Positions 1-12,533 are shown, counted from the first letter of the stretch. The stretch: 64,000 nt of DNA from Gigantopelta aegis (GCF_016097555.1 NC_054702.1:69630695-69694694); one strand, 5' to 3'. Notes: generated from the letters alone by a model not told the origin. Numbers and translations are program-made.

Positions 1-2
1 CA

Positions 3-200
3 ACAGAGCACGCCTGGGACGAATTAGGCAGGAGAGTTCGGGATAACCATGCCCCTCCGGCCAACCTTCATGATCTGGGTCAACTTCTTATGGCAGAGTG
101 GCAGGCCATTCCCCAAGAGTTCTTCAGACGTCTGATCAACAGCATGAGGCAACAATGTGTCGAGTGTATTCGCGCCAGGGGTGGATTCACACACTATTAA
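3..200 (+). pseudogene. Tc1/mariner transposase, C-terminal part (cut by window edge)
   Basis: Frame 3 from base 3 is open for 65 codons and ends in TAA at 198-200. It starts with EHAWDELGRR, the region around the third catalytic acidic residue of Tc1-family DDE transposases (family pattern PIEHxWDxLxRR), and ends with the usual RGGFTHY-like tail. The rest of the element lies outside the window, so it cannot be judged intact or dead. Its sequence differs clearly from the Tc1 copy at 25.5-27.0 kb, so it is another lineage. A transposase cuts and pastes its own element at TA sites; it is not a host gene. Confidence 0.85.
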
Positions 201-1386
201 ACGAATGTTCTAATGTGTAAAATCCATGTTTGACAACCTTCAACTTTGACAGCATGTCATGTGACTTTCTTGTATACAGTGACGTTTATTTGTTTTTTTT
301 TTGTAAATATGGAACAATAAATTAAATTTTTGGTGTAGTTTACATCATCAATGTAATACACTCTGAAACTTATTTGGTTATAAATTTTTGACCCTTAAAT
401 TCTTTTGAGTAGTATATATATGTTAATTTGAATAATGGCCGCCATGACTTGTATATTCAAAAACAATGGCAAACTATTTTGAAGATTCAGTGGACAAATA
501 CATGGAAATATTATTACTATAAATTAAATATATGCACATATGTTCTTAAAACTGCATTCGGAGATATATGTATGAAAAGTAAAATTTAAAATCGCTACCT
601 TTATCCAAAATGGCTACAAATATTCCCAAAATCACATATATTTGTTGATACAACTGGTGTACTTGTATTAGTTATAATCAAGATCTCTGATTACTTTTGA
701 ATTTTAAGGACTTGTAATTTCAGTGGGAATGTAGGCAACCATCATTGAAAGCCATCTTAAAAAGACCTTTCTTAGTCATTATGCAAGTTACTACAGACAA
801 CATCATTTACCAAATATATCTTGTATCGGCAAACTTATGTGTTGACTATTGAAACATAATATGTCATGTGGCGGCCATTTTAATCAATGTAATCATTCCC
901 TCACATTAATATATGTTGTCTAAGATGGTTTTGAGAGTAAATTACAACCTAAATAAATTATGTTGCAAGATTACCACGATCTCCGATCACGTTAGAATGT
1001 TTAGTAACTGTTATTTCAATGGGAATGTTGGCAGCCTCTTGAAAAATAAAAAATATCTTAAATAATAAATACAGGGAGGTCTTTCTAAGTCATCAAGTAA
1101 GTTATTACAGACAAAAAACAATACATATAAAACATTATTTACTAAATATATCTTGTATCGGCACACATATAAACATGTGTATATGTATACTGTTTGATAG
1201 TGACTGATGATGAATGTGATGGGAATACATTTTCAGTGTTAAAGAGTTAATAAATGCAATGACCGTTATATGCTTGGAAATAACAATAATGTATTGAATG
1301 TCCAGTATTATATTTTCTATGAACTTATATACCCTTCTATACTTGTATTTCATGTGGTTTACACAATGCTACAGCAGCACGTGCAA
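201..1386. repeat. AT-rich non-coding DNA with degenerate tandem duplication (~300 bp)
   Basis: No gene is seen. Two related stretches, about 672-836 and 972-1165, share GACCTTTCTTAGTCAT-like and TATCTTGTATCGGCA blocks in the same order and direction about 300 bp apart, so this is a decayed two-unit tandem repeat. Motifs of the kind GGCCGCCAT recur at 436 and 870. Confidence 0.5.
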
Positions 1387-1420
1387 TCATATATTATACT
1401 TCGAAAATACATGTAATATG

Positions 1421-1626
1421 TTATTGACCATCGACTTGATATGAACAAGCAATGTTATCGTATTTTCGACATTCAGGACCGTGTTTAGGGGATGGGCAAG
1501 TGGTTGAACCCCCGAAAAAGTCTGAACAGTAGCGTTTTGGTTTACAAAATTGCTTTGCGCATTACAAAAGTACATCCCCCACAGCACCACCATGAATACT
1601 ATAGATTTGACCACAAGGGATCCCAA
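1421..1626 (-). pseudogene. Possible secreted Cys-rich peptide fragment, frames broken
   Basis: On the minus strand a hydrophobic, signal-like stretch (VFMVVLWGMYFCNA, around 1597-1556) is followed, in a different frame, by a 46-residue open segment at 1561-1421. That segment has six cysteines spaced C-x4-C-x5-C-x9-C-x8-C-x7-C and a TAA stop at 1423-1421. The Cys-rich frame is closed just upstream by TAA at 1564-1562, so the two parts are not joined without a frame change. The frame containing the hydrophobic stretch opens with TTG, not ATG; its first ATG lies inside that stretch. It could be a decayed gene for a small disulphide-rich secreted peptide, an exon with a non-obvious acceptor, or chance. 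I do not recognise the family. Confidence 0.3.
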
Positions 1627-1639
1627 TTAAAAGAAAATA

Positions 1640-2640
1640 ATTGTGGAAAGGGGAGGTCCTACCAGACCTAACACTGTGGACTCTGTAACACCCCGAACTT
1701 GTGTTTGTTACTACACCCCATTTGTGTTAGATTAGGTACGGTAAGTATATAATTTATAAAATAAAAATCAAATAAATAATGTATTGGCAAAATCGATTCA
1801 ATGTACTGCAGGTACATGGAATGGTTACATGTAGTTTTACGTACATGTTTAAAGAAAATGTTAGACAAAGCTGGTACACAATTTACATTCCAAAACCATC
1901 ATAACCTTGATTTATTGAAACTAGCTATAATGGCCTTCACGTAGCCTCGGATCCTAATCTTTTGTTATGAAAATAACCTTAGTTATTTATAGGAGAACGA
2001 AACTGCATTCAAAACATGCAGAGATTTTTGTAAAATGGAAATAAGTCAACTTCGTACATTTTAGATGATGAATTGTATGTAAAACCTGTCGGGGTTTGGG
2101 TTTGTTTCCACGCAAATGTAAAGAAAACAAAGATTGATTAGGAATTAAACGAAACATTTACCAATTTTTTTTAGGGTCAAAACAATTGAACAGGACCGCG
2201 ATGGTCATCCAGGATTCAACATCGATTAATCGCAAAGACATGACAGTGACAATGGTGGAAATGTGACAATTGAACTTTGTCCAATCCAGTACCAAGCGAC
2301 ACTACAGATTATTTTAAATTAAAACAGTCACTGTATGAAAACCAAAACACACGAAATCTTGAAATACAACCACTGCCACTGTAGTTTCTCCCCAATTACC
2401 ACATTTAGTGCACGCTGTATGGACACGAAATCGTGATTTTCATTGATCAACTCCACTGACTGCAGGTGCGGAGTACCTTGATTGCATATCGATGCATGTT
2501 CTTCCCATGACATATCACATTTGAGTGTCATTTGTAGCATATTTTCAGCACAATTTAGCTTTTACCTTTACTTCACATAATTCATTCCATGGATGGAGTA
2601 AAATGATGCCTTGGTAATGGAGATGAAGCCTCAGGTGCGA
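1640..2640. other. Intergenic, no feature recognised
   Basis: AT-rich unique-looking sequence without a convincing exon. Small open frames here lack codon structure or known motifs. Confidence 0.5.
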
Positions 2641-2653
2641 TGAGTTGCTGGAT

Positions 2654-2656
<3 letters not shown>

Positions 2657-2732
<76 letters not shown>
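2657..2732. repeat. (CT)n microsatellite
   Basis: About 38 uninterrupted CT dinucleotides, followed by a short CA tract. The Arg/Glu-rich open frame over it is only repeat translation. Confidence 0.95.
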
Positions 2733-2735
<3 letters not shown>

Positions 2736-3202
2736 ACACACACATGTTTTGCTGCTTACTAAAATATTTCACAACGCAACCCATTTTATGTTTAAAGTTT
2801 GTTTTGTTTAATTAATCATTGGCTATTGTGGATATTAAACATTTCCCATTTTTATTTGTGCTATGCCAAAATTTTCGTTAAGATTTTCAACTTAGTCACC
2901 TTGTATCTCAGCGCACTTAGTCTATAGCTAATTTCGCTATCTCATGATATTCCATGCGATATTTTCTTAGAGAAATGTCGTATACATGTATATATATTAA
3001 GCATGCGGACGAATGACATATTGGTAACAACTGTATTGGAAAAAGGATTTTGTTTAAATCAGAATTTGAAGTGAAAAGCTTAACTTGGGTATTTATTGCA
3101 ACAATACAGCATTGCATATGGAAATCTTTTTGCACGTGCGTTGCCTGCACTCGTCTATCTATAAAGGCAACCGGTTTTGATGTGAGGTTTTCTGTCTTTG
3201 TT

Positions 3203-3598
3203 TTAAAGGGACATTCCTGTGTTTGCTGCAATTTTTAAGAAGTTATCCACTAACAGAGACTTTTTAACGATTGTAATTACATATCAAATATATTTTTCTG
3301 CATAACATATTAGTGGCTGTATATTAAATATGTTCCTGATCGTTCTAATATTTGTACTACGTTAAATTTCATTTTATTTTTATTTTCTAAAATATTGTTT
3401 TTCGTACATACGAAATTATTTGAAGACAAAATCCAGTTTGGGCTTCTTACAAATATTAAGACGACCAGAAACACACTGAATATACAGACACTGATATTCT
3501 AAACAAGAAAATGTATTTAATATGTAAGTTTAATCGTAGAAATATTTTATTAGTCGGAAACATCGTACAATGCAGCAAACTCAGGAATGTCCCTTTAA
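3203..3598. mobile_element. TTAA-ended fold-back MITE, copy 1
   Basis: A 396-bp non-coding element bounded by TTAAAGGGACATTCC at the left and its reverse complement GGAATGTCCCTTTAA at the right. Terminal inverted repeats extend about 30 bp (to GTTTGCTGCA) and the arms stay partly complementary toward the centre. A second copy is at 14780-15169 and a fragment at about 43777-43915. TTAA ends suggest a piggyBac-type source, by inference only. Confidence 0.8.
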
Positions 3599-3599
3599 T

Positions 3600-4228
3600 A
3601 TGCCACGATGATTAATGTTAAAAAACTGATGTTTTATTGGGAACAAAAATACCAAGTTCTGTTTGTTTGTTTGAAAAAACACTTTATTGAATTTGTTTTC
3701 CACAATTTGAACGTTATCTTCTTTCAAAACCAATTGTTACCAGAATCCGATTTGTCCGCACGCTTAATATATATGATATGACAACTCAGTCCCCGAAGAA
3801 ATCGAAACTGTATCCATATTAACTGGTACATTGTCATACAGGAGCATGAAGGCTTTACAGCTTTGCGCAGCATTACTTTCAATAGCTATGTTTACCAAGT
3901 GCCTTTTTCAATGTTGTTGAATATAAAATTCCTTCAGAATCCGATGACTTGAACCCATAACAATTCCCACAGAAGCAACATTTTCAAACGGTATTGGATG
4001 AGCAAAGACCATTAGCGTACATGCTTTATTTTTTCTTGGTTTGCACAGCATAATTAAACAATTGTCATCTTTGACTTATAAATCGTTGTAGGTCTTCGTG
4101 AAATTACATCAAAATGTCAAGTGTTGCCTTCTTTTGTACCGTATTGGTAGTTATTCAAAACGCATTGCAAACCATTAAAAAGGCAGTTGTCAAAAGCTGC
4201 CGTGACGTTTCTCGTCGAATGTTTCGAT
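3600..4228. other. Intergenic, no feature recognised
   Basis: AT-rich sequence with no supported gene or repeat. Confidence 0.45.
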
Positions 4229-4229
4229 T

Positions 4230-4294
4230 AGTTACAATACAATACAATACAGTACAATACAATACAATACAGTACAATACAATACAATACAACA
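4230..4294. repeat. (ACAAT)n pentamer tail of the LINE
   Basis: About 12 imperfect ACAAT/ACAGT pentamers, directly next to the LINE's AATAAA-like 3' end on the minus strand. Confidence 0.85.
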
Positions 4295-4441
4295 CAATCT
4301 TTATTGCAACCAGTGTATGTTTAAACTGTTTAAGGGAACAGATTCCCATTAAAAAAAAGCAAAAAGCAAACATATTAACTGGTCTAACAGCAATACACAA
4401 CAGAGATCCACATTTTACACGTACATAAATACACATACACA

Positions 4442-4457
4442 CATGTACGCACGCACG

Positions 4458-4502
<45 letters not shown>
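4442..4502. repeat. (CA)n microsatellite
   Basis: GCAC repeats running into about 20 CA units. Confidence 0.95.
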
Positions 4503-4504
<2 letters not shown>

Positions 4505-5687
4505 CACATACGACACATATAGTATCTGGGGCGTAGCCAGAGAGGAAAAAACGCCAAGGAAAACCCAGACCTGTAAAATAATTATCAGTGTCATGGGAGA
4601 AATAAAATAAATCTGGGTAAATTCCGGACGAGGCAAACGTCTCGTCTGCCTCATGCTGGTTACGCCATTGAGTATGATAACAATATAGTAATGATCTGCC
4701 AAGCAGCTATATACAAAATACTCAACCAACCATTTTTTTGTATCTTAGTGTATTAATTTTGATACCCGCAGCGTGGTGTTTGGATTACATTCAAGGATAA
4801 CTTTTACTTTGTCAGAATCACTCAATGATTTTAAATGTTTTGTTCTATTTCTCTATATGACACAAATTTATTATATGTATTTTCCAGTATGGGACGTTTG
4901 CAAATGGATTTCGCCTTCTATTTCTTTACCACATAATTTGCAAAGTCTAAATTGTCTAGCAACACTTTTGGAACGTCCTTTTTCTATTTCCAGGTTTTAT
5001 GTGCAGATATACGTAGTTTTATTAAAGCTTGTCTATAGTTTTGGTTTTTGATAGCGTTTAAACAATGCTGACGATTCTCAGAGTTGTATAATAAATTATA
5101 CGTTTCTAGTTTCGGAGAATTATATATATTTTTCTTTTTATAGTTTTGAATGATGTAGACTACTTATCTTCAAGGCTATGTACAATGTGTGTTTTAAAAG
5201 AACTTGGAAATGGGATATCGTGTTGCTCTAGCAGTTTTCTGCATGTCGTAATTTGTTGCATTGATAGGCGACATTAAGAAGTGTGTTGTTTGTATCTTCA
5301 CTGAGGCGAATTTAGTATTTTAAAATGGCAGTATTAATATCAAATATAAGAGGGCATCTTTCTAACTTATTTTTGGTTTACCCTTAAGTTAAGTTTACAA
5401 AATTTATTATGCAGTTTTTTTGTATGGTTCACTGTCGATTAAATCATAATAGTGATTTATGTTATTTATTGAACTGTTATATGCACAGCTCCCCAAATTT
5501 CACATCCGTATAATAATATGGGCTTGATTAATATGTCGAACACTTTTGACACTGTAAATGTTTCGACCAATGCTGAATGTGCCATTCGGAAGCTCATAGA
5601 CAATCGCCTGTTTGATTACAACGTCTGCACCTGACAAGCTGACTTGAGTTCGCCTAGACTTGCCGCAAAGCCAGCGACACTGACAAA

Positions 5688-5975
5688 CATCTGGCCTTGG
5701 TGGCGCTGTTGATAAGTCATCGGACTACAGGCTGGTAGGTACAGGGTTCGCAGCCCAGTACCGGCTCCAACCCAGAGCGAGTTCTTAAGGGCTCAATGGG
5801 TAGGTGTAAGACCACTACACCCTCTTCTCTTACACTAACCACTAACCACTAACCAACTAACAACTAACCCACTGTCCTGGACAGACAGCCCAGATAGCTG
5901 AGGTGTATGCCCAGGACAGAGTGCTTGAACCTTAATTGGATATAAGCACGAAAATATGTTGAAATGAAAAAGTAC
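5688..5975 (+). mobile_element. SINE family E
   Basis: tRNA-like head (GGCCTTGGTGGCGCTGTTG then GGTTCGCAGCCCAGT, a box B-like motif), body with TCAATGGGTAGGTGTAAGA, a CACTAACCACTAACC stretch and tail TTGAACCTTAATTGGATA. Related copies are at 50896-51155 (plus), 50060-50265 and 49425-49843 (minus). Confidence 0.75.
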
Positions 5976-6796
5976 ACACCGGAACATTTAATTATGTCCA
6001 TGTATTTACTTTACTTGCTTAAAAAATAGTATAATTTGGCATACACAAAGTACAAACTGAATATAATGATTATGTCCAAGTGTATTCATTATGTTTTGAA
6101 CCAAATTGGTTTATAATTTATCTCATACGTGCAATTACTGGAATCTTATAGTATTTTTGCGTCAAAGGGGAACAGATGGATTAGCAGGCATGTAACTGTA
6201 GTGAACCATGCTAAGACTCGTATAAAGACACATTACATTTTAAAGCCATACCAACTGGTATAACATTTTTTGAAAAAGATTTCAGTGTAAATAATTAAAA
6301 AAAAGTTTCTTTACAAATAACCATCAAATTGCACATGTTAAAACAACCAAATAAAGTAAAGCAGTTGCTGTATTCTGCCTCTGCATTCAGCATCTGCATT
6401 ATTGGTTGCTAGTAACCATGCAGGCATTGATTGGTTTTGTTTTTGTTGTTGTTGTTGTTGACCACTACCATTTGTTTGTCACCCGATAGTCGCCTGTTAT
6501 ACTATGCTGGAGTGTCGTTAAAATATTTATTTACTTCTCTACATGCCCACCTCATCCTGCCACTCTTCTATATTTACCATTTACAGAACTGTCCTTACTT
6601 CAATCCGCACTGTATGAACGCACTGTTAGTTACAGTGTTGTGGGTGCTGTTGGATTGTTTTGTTCACGGCATCGTCTTGTTAAAGGCTATCTTCTTTAGT
6701 ACAAAGAGGACACGGCAACTGCAAAAAAAGATCGTGTTGATAGCTTATCAAAGAAACCCCCAAAGTTTCTTCATTGCAGAAAGAAGGAAGGGGGTG
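5976..6796. other. Intergenic, no feature recognised
   Basis: AT-rich sequence with a GTT trinucleotide run near 6440. The open frame at 6431-6823 is hydrophobic but has no recognised domain and runs into a SINE. Confidence 0.4.
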
Positions 6797-7144
6797 GGGA
6801 GCGGGGGCGTAGCCCAGTGGTAAAGAGCTCATCTGATGCGCGGTCGGCCTAGGGTCGATTCCTGTCAGTGGGTCCTTTGGGCTTTTGCTCGTTTCAGCCA
6901 AGTGCACCACGACTGGTATATCAAGGGGCATATCAATGTGCTATATCAAAGGCCGTGGTATATGCCATCCTGTCTGTGGGATGGTGCATATAAATGATCC
7001 CTTGCTACTAATAGAAAAATGTAGCGGGTTTTCTCTCTAAGACTGTATGTCAAAATTACCAAATGTTTGACGTCCAGTAGACGATGATTGATAAATAATT
7101 TTGCTCTAGTAATGTCGTTAAACAAAACAAACTTTAACTTTAAT
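6797..7144 (+). mobile_element. SINE family A, near full length
   Basis: Starts GGGGCGTAGCCCAGTGG (RNA polymerase III box A-like), has GGGTCGATTCC (box B-like), a conserved body with AAATGTTTGACG and ends GTCGTTAAACAAAACAAAC plus a TTTAAC tail. Confidence 0.9.
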
Positions 7145-7204
7145 AAGGAAGGGATGTTAGAAAATAATCCGATACTGTAGCTAAATCCAGATCAAAACTC
7201 CTCT

Positions 7205-7245
7205 CTATCACAACCCCCCCCCCCCCCTCCCCACACACACACACG
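7205..7245. repeat. Poly-C / CA tract
   Basis: A run of C bases followed by CCCCACACACACACAC. Confidence 0.85.
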
Positions 7246-7557
7246 TCAGAACACACCATTTTTATATTTACATTTATTATTGTTAATGTTAACTATTAAT
7301 GGTCTAACTATCGACTAACATCACCCATAGTTTTCGGTTAATTTGAAAATTATAGTAATTTAGTATAATGTGTATCGCACATCATATTTATCTTTAAAAT
7401 TAAACACCACCTACTACTGTCCTTGGCAGATCTTTTGGTGATATCGGATGTCGTGCCCAGAACGAACGTGCCTGAACCTTCATCATAATACTATAGTTTC
7501 CTTCCTTCTTTCTCATCAGTACTTATTTTAATAAACTATGGAACTAATATTACAAAT

Positions 7558-8739
7558 TGTCACGGGGATTCTATAATAGCCGTAACTGAATAAAACACGA
7601 TTATCCAAATATCTCTCCTAACTGTATATCTATTAGATCTATCTGTAACGGGCGGTATATACCCGCGTTGGCTCGTCTCTAGGTATGATCAGAGATACGA
7701 TCTTATAAAGTATATATTATTATAGCACGTTTAGTTCACTAGAAAACACAACAAAAGCACAATACACTTTGGAATCTGTATTAATCTACGCTGACAAATG
7801 TTCTGCCACAGTAGTTAATTAATAACAACAACAAATAATGACAACCCAGAACTGATCACTTAATTAGTTAATCTCTAGGTGTCTAGTTTACACAATATGC
7901 TAATCACTTCACCGTGACACAACACCCACACGTGTGATAAATGGAGAAACGCTTCCAGGGGAACTTAATTAATAAAGGAATTACAGCTCTATTCCTAACT
8001 GGTCAATTTTTAATTAACCCTAACTACTCATTCAATAACCTTGTAACACAGAATTAATACTGGTACCTATCACAATAAAGACAATAACCTACAGTTTACC
8101 TAGGTCTTCTAGGATTACTGGCTAAGCTTTATATTACCAAATACTCGTATAATGTTAGAACAAAAAGTCTACGATTTACTTCGTCAGATGACCGAAGACA
8201 CTGTCTAAAGAATATTGGTATAATACAGTATTCAAATATTTAAAAGTCACATCAATCACATCAAGGTTATACAACAGAGCAGAAATAATATATTTACCCA
8301 AAGTCCAAACGGACTAACGTTCCCTGGGAGCCGTCCTTTTTGCTTCCTTTTTGGTTCTCCCAGATATCTCTAAACCCTAGCTATTTATTATAAAATCGAA
8401 TATCGCCTGGGGGTAGAAGGCGGTCCTCCCCCTATCAAGTGATATATCCCCAACTCCCAGAGACGCATTTTTCTCTTTGATCGCTAGACTTACTGTCGCC
8501 ATTCCGCGAGCAATCCCCTGGCCATAAACAGCACTACCGGAGATATTACGTAACTACTAGCCACATGGCCTCCACACCTGCTCTGGGTGTGTATTAGAAA
8601 AGCTCGAGGACAGTCGCGCAGAAGTATTACGTAACAAGTTGCCCACCTGACTAAGTGCAATTTGGAACTGCACACGGCCTTCTAAAACAATTAATATCGC
8701 CACAGGCGAAAACAAAAATTAAGAGCATGTACCGTCACA
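7558..8739. mobile_element. Solo LTR, copy 1
   Basis: A 1,182-bp block beginning TGTCACGG and ending CCGTCACA, flanked by the same 5-bp direct repeat CAAAT at 7553-7557 and 8740-8744. TG...CA ends plus a 5-bp target-site duplication are the signature of an LTR retrotransposon insertion. No internal coding region is present, so this is a solo LTR left by recombination. It matches 35233-36511 closely along its length. Orientation is undecided. Gypsy-like origin is inferred from the 5-bp duplication only. Confidence 0.9.
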
Positions 8740-8764
8740 CAAATGAATGAATGAATGGATGCAT

Positions 8765-8850
8765 TTATGTTTAACGACACCCCAACACAAAAATAGAGAT
8801 CAGATATTGTGTGTCAAACAAAGGTAAATTAATAGAGATTATTATACGAG
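8765..8850 (+). mobile_element. SINE family F fragment
   Basis: GTTTAACGACACCCCAACAC followed by GTGTCAAAC; the same block recurs at 28378-28447 and 49498-49560. Confidence 0.5.
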
Positions 8851-8894
8851 CTAGTGTGTCGTACTGATGATATGCGTACGGGCTCAAATATTTG

Positions 8895-9162
8895 TAAGGG
8901 GGGCAGACTGATTTGTGCCCGAATTAAACGAAAATGTCTGAATCTGGATAACAACATTTATTCATATTAGCATTACTACAAACCAGTTATATAGGGTTGC
9001 AAACGAATCACTACGCATTAATATATGGTTTACAACTAATTTTGATGGTAGAATGATAAAAAATACATGGTAAAAAGGTCTCAAGTTAGCATATTTTGCT
9101 CGAATATCTCTGTAATTTTTGCCCGAATTTGAGGTTTTGTTCCAGCACTAGAGGGGCAGTCG
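8895..9162. repeat. Interspersed repeat, copy 1 (pair with 24958-25262)
   Basis: About 270 bp starting GGGGGGCAGACTGATTTGTG and containing AATCTGGATAACAAC, GCCCGAATTTGAGG and CCAGCACTAGAGGGG. The same order of blocks occurs at 24958-25262. Non-coding; class unknown. Confidence 0.75.
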
Positions 9163-9388
9163 TTTATGGTATTGATTTTACGAAACGAGTGTCAGGTTTA
9201 TTGTATGAATCCTAACACGAGTTTCGTAAAATTAGTACGATTCACACGCAAGTGTAATACTTTCTTTATTATCCACATTATCCAAAATATTATTTTTATG
9301 AATAACAAGCTAGGACCACGTGAAAACGTTTCCAACGTAACCAAGCTTGGGGAAGGCGCGTTAAGATATGACGTAGTTTCTCAAGAAG

Positions 9389-9656
9389 GGGTGGGACGTA
9401 GCCTAGTGGTAAAGCGCTCGCTTGATTAAGCTATTTCTAGTTCTAGCCATTGCACCACGATTGGTATATCAAAAACCGTGTTATGTGCCATCTTGTCTGT
9501 GGGATGGTGCATATAAAACATCCTTTACTACTAATGGAAACATGTAGCGGGCTTCATCTCTTAAGTCTATATGTCTAAATTACCAAATATTTGACATCCA
9601 ATAGTCAATGATTAATACATCAATGTGCTCTAGTGATGTCGTTAAACATTAAAAAA
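9389..9656 (+). mobile_element. SINE family A, internally deleted
   Basis: Head GGTGGGACGTAGCCTAGTGG jumps from CGCTTGATT to CTATTTCTAGTTCTAGCC, losing the box B region. The body and tail GTCGTTAAACATTAAAAAAC follow. Confidence 0.85.
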
Positions 9657-9659
9657 CTT

Positions 9660-10960
9660 CTCTCCAAGAACGATGATAGTGGACAAGTTCATGGTAGAAT
9701 AACTTAAAAAGAAAATTTCAATATGATCGTAGAAAAAATAGCTCTAGAAGTAAAGAATTATATTTCGTCCTGAAAATAACACTAGGCCGTGTTAAAGGAA
9801 ACTGAGCCAATCGACCATCGTTTTCAGTATTTTGTAACAGATGTTCAATATATAACGTCTCAGTAGTACATCATTTTGTGACATTGCGTTTTGTATTATA
9901 CACCATTTTAAAACTAAGCTTGTATCAAAGTAAATATTAATAAATAATACAATGAACTGTGTTCGTGCAAAATTTCATATTTAATGATACATATTTTAAC
10001 TTTATGAAGTAGGACCTTTTAATTTATAAATCGCCGATATAACGAAGTATTTTGACAAATGTTTGTGACGGGTGAGATTCTGAACAGGCGGAACTTTGAC
10101 AAGTTTCAGTGTGTGTGTGTGTGTGTGTGTGTGGTGGGGGGGGGGGGGAAGACATCGACTGAGGGGGAGTTTGACAATGAATCTGCCAGTTTGGTACAAT
10201 ACAATCTTTTCTCTGCTTACATATATAAACATTCCGTCGACATTTAAAAGGTATCAAGTAATACCCATTATAACGTATCGCTTTCGTTGGTTAAATAGGT
10301 TTTGAAACAAATGATTATATGATAGCTGTATCTAACGGTTATTACTCAAATAGTGTTCTCTATATATACTAGTACGTAATGAGAATACTATTAACGAATT
10401 ATACGCTGGCTCATTAGTGTTATTGATATAATTATTTAGAATAATAGGAATAATTGATTATATGCTAGCTTCTTAATGAATGATGACTCTAGATCTGACC
10501 CGACCATCAGGGATGAAAATATTTCACACATAGGCCTACATAAAAGGCAACTGATTATACCTTTAAAAATCACCATATCTCAGTTTCCTTATACAACTTT
10601 TATACTGTCTTAAAACAGTTGCATAATTATAGTCCATGCGTGTTTTGCTTACAACTTAATTTAAGATTTGTTACATGCGCGTCCTGATTACTAGAAATGC
10701 CACAGATTTTGTGGAAAAATCGGCAACTCCGATCGATAGCAGAGTGGGAAGCTCCGCTGTGTCTGATTGTTTCTCTAATTAAGATGCGGTCAATGCAGTA
10801 ATCGTATTTCAACGTCACTGACAATTAGGGACGTCGAATAACGAAACGGTCTCATGTGACTGTTGCAAGTGTGAGGTGTCATGTGAAACACAGACAAGTT
10901 GTGAAGACAGGTCAAAAGTTGAATACGGAATTCATTTCAACTTTTGTTTCATATAACCAT
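9660..10960. other. Intergenic, no gene recognised
   Basis: AT-rich DNA with a TG/G tract at 10108-10148. Frames around this tract are repeat artefacts. Confidence 0.45.
10108..10148. repeat. (GT)n-(G)n tract
   Basis: About 11 GT units followed by a G run broken once by T. Confidence 0.9.
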
Positions 10961-11081
10961 GTCTGATTAATGGTATGTATCACGTAGTATAGTTTTCTCA
11001 TTGATTTATACACCATTTACCGTAATGGATAATTTTAATATATTTGGTAGTACTCTTTTGAACATTCATAATCGTGTAATG

Positions 11082-11109
11082 TATATGACACACACACACA
11101 CACACACAA

Positions 11110-11160
<51 letters not shown>

Positions 11161-11162
11161 CA
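11082..11162. repeat. (CA)n microsatellite
   Basis: CA units with AAATA-type interruptions. Confidence 0.95.
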
Positions 11163-11199
11163 TTAATTATATTATTAGTGATTATGTCTAACACCTGAA

Positions 11200-11252
11200 T
11201 GATGATGATGATGATGATGATGATAATAACAATAATAATAATAAAAATAATG
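11200..11252. repeat. (GAT)n and (AAT)n microsatellite
   Basis: About nine GAT triplets change to AAT triplets. Confidence 0.9.
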
Positions 11253-11254
11253 TC

Positions 11255-12240
11255 TAATTAATTCTAAATCAGTTATGCTGGAACCTGACTGCTAAGAATA
11301 TTTTATAAACTGGGTTGTCTGATTGGAAAATAAATCACCTTCGTTTGCTTTCCTTCTTCATTTTTCATTATTTATTTATTTATTTGTTTATTTACTTATT
11401 TTGTTTCTTTGTTTTGTTTTTCTTTCATGTATATACTTCTCTTTGAATATTTAATTTCTTGTATATTCTTGTAATAGTTGTAGTCGCCGTTATTGTCATA
11501 TTTTCATTATTGTATGTTATTAGTAGAGAGTCTCGTAAGTTGGATAATTGTGCCCAATCCATTTGTACATTATATGCAATAAAATATGTTTCAATCAAAC
11601 GCCTGAACTGTTTAGGTAATTTGTGGAATGTCAGGAAATATGTTTTATCTCTGACAATTTCAGTTATTATATATCTTACCTGAAACTTGAAATTTAATTA
11701 GTTATTTTATACATATTTATTGGAATTGTCTTATCGATAATCATAGCCGAAACATGTAAGTGTCTGTATGTTTATCTCAAACTCTGACATAAAAATACAC
11801 ATGTTATATCAAATGACTTATGTGGTCCCAAATAACATATTTACTATACATTTTGTACATTTTCCCCGAAGTTGAAACATACATTCCAACAACAACAAAA
11901 AATAAAAATAAACCATTGAATGTATTTTGAGACAAAATAGACAAAGCCATATTTTAACTTTAATAGTTTTGTTCTTGATCATAAGATACCAATTATCTCT
12001 AAATATTTACAATGCATTAACTCGTTTCCTTTAGATTAAAACATTAAAACATTATATTGTTATATCATACAGTAATTAAAGTTGTTGTAAATGATATTGT
12101 CAAGGACTAATAATTGAATACTCTTGAAAGTGGTAACTTTTGAAATTACGGCTCTTGACAATCTCTTTTATAACTACAATAATGAAAACCATAAATAATC
12201 ATATCGATCAATATATGAACATTGAAGGAAGGAAGAAGAA
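11255..12240. other. Intergenic, no feature recognised
   Basis: AT-rich sequence with TTTA/TTTG runs near 11370-11430; no supported gene. Confidence 0.45.
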
Positions 12241-12242
12241 AC

Positions 12243-12533
12243 GAAATGTTTCATTTAACGACGCACTCAACACATTTTATTTACGGTTATATGTCGTCGG
12301 ACATATAGTTAAGGACCAGAGAGATATTGAGAGAGGAAACCCACTGTCGCACTTCATGGTCTACTCTTTTCGATTAGCAGCAAGGGATCTTTTATATGCA
12401 CCATCCCACAGACATGATAACACATACCACGGCCTTTGATATATCAACTGTGGTGCACTGGCTGGAGCAGGAAATAACCCAATGGGCCCACCGACAGGGG
12501 ATCGATCCCAGACGGGCCGCGCATCAAGCGAAC
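12243..12533 (-). mobile_element. SINE, chimeric: C/D-type tail with A-type head
   Basis: Plus-strand left end TTTAACGACGCACTCAACAC is the C/D tail, but the right end has CCAATGGGCCCACCGACAGG and GATCGATCCCAGAC of the A head. The head ends at CGCATCAAGCGAACG. This copy shows the families exchange modules. Confidence 0.8.

Larger units (their letters stand above)
4229..5640 (-). mobile_element. LINE (non-LTR retrotransposon) 3' remnant
   Basis: Minus-strand translation shows reverse-transcriptase C-terminal hallmarks split among frames. VFDILIKPILLYGCEIWGA lies at about 5550-5480. A later block with LRISAH, IEKGRSKS and a Cys pair in RLCKLCGKEIEGEIHL lies at about 5010-4900, like the zinc-finger tail after the RT domain in jockey/CR1-type LINEs. 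The 3' end is marked by AATAAAG and a short tandem tail of TTGTA-type pentamers (plus strand ACAAT at 4229-4290). It is 5'-truncated, frameshifted and dead. A (CA)n tract at 4450-4501 sits inside. Confidence 0.7.

Noticed and set aside
6797..7144. tRNA gene
   Set aside because: Box A- and box B-like motifs are present, but the body and tail are those of a repeated SINE and no cloverleaf with an acceptor stem could be formed.
12140..12439. 99-codon plus-strand frame as a gene
   Set aside because: Most of it is SINE sequence read through; the same peptide pieces recur at other SINE copies.
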